Below, one piece after another: positions 60,166 through 63,076 of a DNA stretch of 63,076 nucleotides. The DNA comes from an uncultured Pelagibacteraceae bacterium (GTDB lineage: Bacteria; Pseudomonadota; Alphaproteobacteria; Pelagibacterales; Pelagibacteraceae). Made by a program: the position numbers and the translations under genes. Position 1 is the stretch's first letter, and every line of letters starts with the position of its first letter. The notes under the pieces are model-generated. The model did no database searches, had not been told where the DNA came from, and saw only the letters and a list, made by a program, of their open reading frames with translations. The stretch is taken from contig CACHFK010000002.1 of NCBI GenBank assembly GCA_902579085.1, positions 1 through 63,076 on the forward strand, in the 5' to 3' direction.

Positions 60166-61191
60166 TTACTTATTTTCCAACCATAATTTATTTGGATCCA
60201 CGTTTGGAGAAATACCATAAATTGAATTTATATTTGTAAAATGAACAGCTAATGAAGGAATTGGACTAAAACAATATTCTTTTTTGTAAATTTCGTGCAG
60301 AGGTTTTTCAAATGGGTAATGTTCTTGTTCACACATGCTTATTAGTCGAGTAAAATGCTTATTAACCATCTTTTTGCTTGTTAAAAATGTACACAAAGTT
60401 TGATCAACTCTTCTCCAATGAAGAGAATTTCCAATTAAAATATTTGTTTTGCTTGGTTCCAGGTAAAGATAAGGGTAGTCAATTGGACATATGAATAATT
60501 CATCATTGAATAATGTTGAAAGTTTTTCATAAGTATAAATCATTTCTTCAATAGAATTATTTTTATGTAAGTAATCATCTTCAACAAAATATATTAAATC
60601 ATCAGAGTTTTTTGCTAAATCGAGAGATTGTTTAATGTTTGCCATATTAGATTTTTGATTTTCTGATACAGGTTTATTTTGTTGGTTAATACTTTTTATT
60701 GATGAGCCATATTTTTCAAAATTAAGATTAACCACTTCATATTCAAAAAATTGGTTATTCAAAATCTTATTATACTCTTCAATTATTTTTTTTCCTGAAT
60801 TGTGGTCTATGATTGTAAATTTTATTCCAATCGTATTAAATATTTTTTTTGAATAATTTAAGGATTTAACTAAGGATTTAAGTGTTCTTAAAGAATACTC
60901 GTATTTATCTTTGCTATATATTCTATTTTTAGATTGAGATAACATATTTACAGAAGCACAGCTTCTTAAAATAATATGTAGAGATTTTACTGGTCTTTTA
61001 ATCTCTAGTTTTCCTAAGGGCAAAGTAATTGAATAAACCCCTTCTTTTGACAAATTTTCATATCCATATTTATCTAGGGAATCAATTGAATAGTTACTTT
61101 GATCAATTATTTCAAATCCAAAAAGGCGATTTAATTTAATTAATAATCTCTTAATAATTGATTTTTTTTTCTTTATTTTTATTTCTTTCAC
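60166..61191 (-). CDS. Glycosyltransferase-like protein of unknown specificity
   Basis: I do not recognise a named family with certainty. The 341-residue soluble protein has a basic N-terminus (KEIKIKKKKSIIKRLLIKLNRLFGF). A central region resembles a GT-A fold: LHIILRSCASVNM near residue 91, IKFTIIDHNSGKKIIEEY near 124, and LIYFVEDDYLHKNNSIEEMI near 199. There the EDDY block stands where GT-A enzymes have the DxD metal site. C-terminal EKPLHEIY and the His in AVHFTNIN follow. A role in surface glycan synthesis is plausible. It is isolated, with no glycan cluster nearby. Confidence 0.5.
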   Translation of the reverse strand: MKEIKIKKKKSIIKRLLIKLNRLFGFEIIDQSNYSIDSLDKYGYENLSKEGVYSITLPLGKLEIKRPVKSLHIILRSCASVNMLSQSKNRIYSKDKYEYSLRTLKSLVKSLNYSKKIFNTIGIKFTIIDHNSGKKIIEEYNKILNNQFFEYEVVNLNFEKYGSSIKSINQQNKPVSENQKSNMANIKQSLDLAKNSDDLIYFVEDDYLHKNNSIEEMIYTYEKLSTLFNDELFICPIDYPYLYLEPSKTNILIGNSLHWRRVDQTLCTFLTSKKMVNKHFTRLISMCEQEHYPFEKPLHEIYKKEYCFSPIPSLAVHFTNINSIYGISPNVDPNKLWLENK

Positions 61192-61211
61192 AATATATAT
61201 TATATTTTAAA

Positions 61212-61598
61212 ATGAATATTAAATCACCACAAACTCTTGTAAATGAAGCAATGAATGAAATTACTACAATTTCTCCCTCAGAAGCATTAGAAATGTTAAA
61301 CAAGAATCAATGTAATTTAATTGATATTAGAGATGCGGTTGAATTACAAAAACTAGGTAGAATTGAAAACTCACTCCATATTTCAAGAGGTTTGCTTGAG
61401 TTCTCAATTCATCCTGAAAGTCCATTTGTTCAAAATAATAATTTAGACCTAAATAAAGAGACAGTATTATTTTGTGCTGCAGGAGGAAGATCAGCATTGG
61501 CAGTTAAGACTTTGAAGGAGATGGGTTTTAAAAAGGTTTCACATATTGAGGGAGGATTTGGCAATATGTCTAGCTCTGGTTTTAAAGTAATTAAATAA
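61212..61598 (+). CDS. Rhodanese-domain protein
   Basis: The 128-residue protein (ATG at 61212; an upstream TTG frame would overlap the divergent gene) has one rhodanese domain. SEALEMLNKNQCNLIDIRDAVELQKLGRIENSLHISRGLLEF precedes the active-site loop LFCAAGGRSALAVKTLKEMGFKKVSHIEGGFGNM. The catalytic Cys opens the six-residue loop CAAGGR. It would transfer sulfane sulfur, for example from persulfides or thiosulfate. It is far from the sulfide operon at 25.8-29.6 kb but could work with it. Confidence 0.88.
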   Translation: MNIKSPQTLVNEAMNEITTISPSEALEMLNKNQCNLIDIRDAVELQKLGRIENSLHISRGLLEFSIHPESPFVQNNNLDLNKETVLFCAAGGRSALAVKTLKEMGFKKVSHIEGGFGNMSSSGFKVIK

Positions 61599-61602
61599 TT
61601 AT

Positions 61603-62076
61603 TTAATCAAACAAACTTATTTTTTTTGCAAAGAAAATTCTTATAATCCAATACATCACCAATCCAATTGGCCCAATAAAATAAGTAAATATTAATGGTA
61701 TGATATTTAAATATTTAGACATCAAATATTTTTGACTATCTCTTACTATCCATGCTGCACAAAATAAATTTATTGATAAAAAATGTATCCAAATTAATAT
61801 TATAAATAATTCATTTTCAAATAAATTAGCTAAATTATATATCCCCAAATATAGTTCGAAATTTTCAAGAAAATCATATCCTTCATTGTAAAAATAAAAG
61901 ATTAAATAAACGTAAACACACCCTAAAATTAAAAATGGAAGAATTGATGTTGTTAAAATTCCACAAATTTTAGACTGAGGGAAAAATATTAGTATAAACC
62001 AAAAGGGCATTACTCCATAGGTTAGCCACAAGTAGATCATTTCTATTGAAAAAAATGCTGATATTTGATCAATCAT
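61603..62076 (-). CDS. ABA4-like (DUF4281) membrane protein
   Basis: The 157-residue membrane protein has four or five hydrophobic segments. The C-terminal block FCAAWIVRDSQKYLMSKYLNIIPLIFTYFIGPIGLVMYWIIRIFF matches the ABA4-like family, with the W-x-x-R-D and G-P-x-G-L motifs. The N-terminus reads LTYGVMPFWFILIFFPQSKICGIL, as in that family. Plant ABA4 is needed for neoxanthin synthesis. The bacterial role is unknown, perhaps in carotenoid or membrane processes. It converges on the rhodanese gene with only five bases between stop codons. Confidence 0.75.
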   Translation of the reverse strand: MIDQISAFFSIEMIYLWLTYGVMPFWFILIFFPQSKICGILTTSILPFLILGCVYVYLIFYFYNEGYDFLENFELYLGIYNLANLFENELFIILIWIHFLSINLFCAAWIVRDSQKYLMSKYLNIIPLIFTYFIGPIGLVMYWIIRIFFAKKISLFD

Positions 62077-62156
62077 ATTATTTTATAATATATTAAATAA
62101 ATCAATGATTCCTATAAAAAATAAAAAAAAAAACACTTGAAGTAACCGTTGAGGAG

Positions 62157-62669
62157 ATGCGGAATTTTGCGTTTAATTATATAGAAAAATTTGCACCATC
62201 AAAACAACAATTAAAAACTTATTTACTAAAAAAGTACTTAAAATCTAAAATACCAAATGTTAAAAAAAATAATATTAATGATCTAATTGATATAGTTATA
62301 GAAGATTTAGAAAAATCCAAGTTTATCAATGATAAGTTTTATTCAGAATCTAAAGCAAAAAGTTTAATCCAGAAAGGATCGTCAATTAATAAAATTAGAA
62401 ATTTTTTAATAAATAAAGGAGTTGGTGAAAAGTATATTAAAAATACAATTGATAAAATTCAAACAAATAATGAAGATCAAGATTTTTTTTCTGCAATCAA
62501 AATATGTAAAAAAAAAAGAATTGGACCAAATAGAGAAGAAGACAATAGAGTACTTTTTTATAAAAAAGATATGGGTGTTTTGGCAAGATCTGGATTTGAT
62601 TTTGAAGTTTCAAAAAGAGTTATGGATCTCGATAAGGATGAATATTTAAAAATTATTAATCTTCTTTAG
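62157..62669 (+). CDS. recX: Regulatory protein RecX
   Basis: The 170-residue protein has the RecX three-helix repeats. FAFNYIEKFAPSKQQLKTYLLKKYLKSK begins the first, DLIDIVIEDLEKSKFINDKFYSESKAKSLIQKGSSINKIRNFLINKGVGEKYIKNTI follows, and a C-terminal repeat with LFYKKDMGVLARSGFDFEVSKRVMDL ends it. RecX binds RecA filaments and limits their growth. The gene is not next to recA in this window. Its last codons overlap a small gene on the opposite strand by 14 bases. Confidence 0.87.
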   Translation: MRNFAFNYIEKFAPSKQQLKTYLLKKYLKSKIPNVKKNNINDLIDIVIEDLEKSKFINDKFYSESKAKSLIQKGSSINKIRNFLINKGVGEKYIKNTIDKIQTNNEDQDFFSAIKICKKKRIGPNREEDNRVLFYKKDMGVLARSGFDFEVSKRVMDLDKDEYLKIINLL

Positions 62670-62802
62670 TTTTTTTGTCATTTTTTTTTAGATAATATTC
62701 AACTCTGTTTCTTATATAGTTTTTCACAAACACAAATATCAATAAACCAAATATTGACACTGAAACTATTATAATTAATATTATTCTTAATTGTTCACTC
62801 AT
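62656..62802 (-). CDS. 48-residue single-helix membrane peptide
   Basis: An ATG frame of 48 codons encodes a short polar start (MSEQLR), one strong membrane helix (about residues 7 to 27, IILIIIVSVSIFGLLIFVF) and a basic tail (KNYIRNRVEYYLKKNDKKTKED). The ATG overlaps the stop of the upstream inositol-monophosphatase-type gene as TAATG, the same coupling seen between other real genes here, which argues that it is translated. The layout recalls small subunits or exporters such as CcmD-type proteins, but no family is assigned. Its end overlaps recX by 14 bases. Confidence 0.6.
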   Translation of the reverse strand: MSEQLRIILIIIVSVSIFGLLIFVFVKNYIRNRVEYYLKKNDKKTKED

Positions 62803-63076
62803 TAAAGATTGTTACTTCTTTTTAAAATTAAACTTGGATTTTTGAAATTTTCTTTTCCATACAAAATTTCATTACCATCAAAATCAGTTATTATACCACC
62901 AGCAGATTGAAGTATTGCGTGACCGGCAGCAATATCCCACTCACAAGCTCTAGGTTCTGCAACATAACCATCAAACTCTCCAGAAGCTATTACACAAAAT
63001 TTTAATGAGCTTTTCATTTTTACAAATTCCTTTACTCCAATTTTTTTATGAATTTTTTCTATTTCAGGTTTTATTT
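62802..63076 (-). CDS. cysQ: Inositol monophosphatase family protein, probably CysQ (partial; 5' end outside the window)
   Basis: The visible 91 C-terminal codons continue in frame to the window edge. They contain SSLKFCVIASGEFDGYVAEPRACEWDIAAGHAILQSAGGIITDFDGNEILYG. The WDIAAGHAIL block with its metal-binding Asp is the second signature of the inositol monophosphatase/CysQ family, and SLKFCVIASGEFDGY resembles CysQ (3'(2'),5'-bisphosphate nucleotidase) more than SuhB. It would recycle 3'-phosphoadenosine 5'-phosphate. It is followed, with one shared base, by a small membrane peptide gene. Confidence 0.82.
   Translation of the reverse strand, partial: IKPEIEKIHKKIGVKEFVKMKSSLKFCVIASGEFDGYVAEPRACEWDIAAGHAILQSAGGIITDFDGNEILYGKENFKNPSLILKRSNNL

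Overview
The window is a dense, very AT-rich stretch (about 30% G+C by eye) of a streamlined bacterial chromosome. Short intergenic gaps, Arg codons almost all AGA, and gene content point to an alphaproteobacterium of the SAR11 clade (Pelagibacterales). That content includes a TPP-riboswitch-controlled ThiV-type symporter, tauABC/tpa/ald, livGFHM, several TRAP/ABC uptake systems, a single-subunit RseP, HU and AmtB. The taxonomic call is an inference from gene content and style. I saw no tRNA, rRNA, insertion sequence, CRISPR array or prophage. No gene-free stretch exceeds 300 bases; the longest gaps are about 200.

Layout. 0-7.5 kb: a pentapeptide-repeat protein, a glutarate 2-hydroxylase (CsiD/GlaH), a ProC-like reductase and a branched-chain-type amino-acid ABC transporter (livGFHM), with a convergent, apparently membrane-anchored binding protein. 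7.7-13.5 kb: a tightly overlapped minus-strand catabolic operon (LLM flavin monooxygenase, Xsc/acetolactate-synthase-like TPP enzyme, 'amino acid synthesis' family protein, alpha/beta hydrolase, aldehyde dehydrogenase). Its leader can form competing hairpins next to the ribosome-binding site. 13.5-17 kb: a 1138-residue secreted S8 protease with a Calx-beta domain and a probable outer-membrane C-terminal part. 17-22.3 kb: a 2OG/Fe oxygenase, a DMT permease, an amidinotransferase, a 3-hydroxyisobutyrate-dehydrogenase-like enzyme, two SMR proteins lacking the family's key Glu and Trp, and a DsbA-fold isomerase. 22.3-25.8 kb: cupredoxin, TPR protein and a run of seven tiny alpha/beta proteins (SnoaL/NTF2, DUF1330, GYD types).

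25.8-29.6 kb is a sulfide-handling set, all on the minus strand: type II sulfide:quinone oxidoreductase, ETHE1-like persulfide dioxygenase, a 39-residue peptide with 11 cysteines (metallothionein-like), CysE and CysK. A 1-Cys peroxiredoxin diverges from it. 30.4-34.3 kb holds a racemase, a hydrolase, MFS and LysE-type exporters and pseudoazurin. 34.3-51.2 kb is rich in organosulfonate-type genes: an HpsN/histidinol-dehydrogenase-like enzyme, a phosphotransacetylase, a BASS transporter, an Ldh2-type dehydrogenase, an epoxide hydrolase, an aldehyde dehydrogenase, a TRAP transporter, tauABC, taurine:pyruvate aminotransferase and alanine dehydrogenase. The two TRAP membrane genes have Arg codon use unlike everything around them.

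51.2-63 kb is mostly housekeeping: tesA divergent from ybbA-ybbP, a thioredoxin-like protein, the TPP riboswitch with its symporter, rseP, hup and amtB. The amtB gene is followed by three consecutive strong hairpins. After these come a glycosyltransferase-like gene, a rhodanese, an ABA4-like membrane protein, recX, a small membrane peptide and the truncated end of an inositol-monophosphatase/CysQ gene.

The most promising undescribed items are the Cys-rich peptide inside the sulfide operon, the Glu14-less SMR pair, the leader RNA of the LLM operon with the operon itself, the cluster of seven tiny proteins, and the structured 3' region of amtB.
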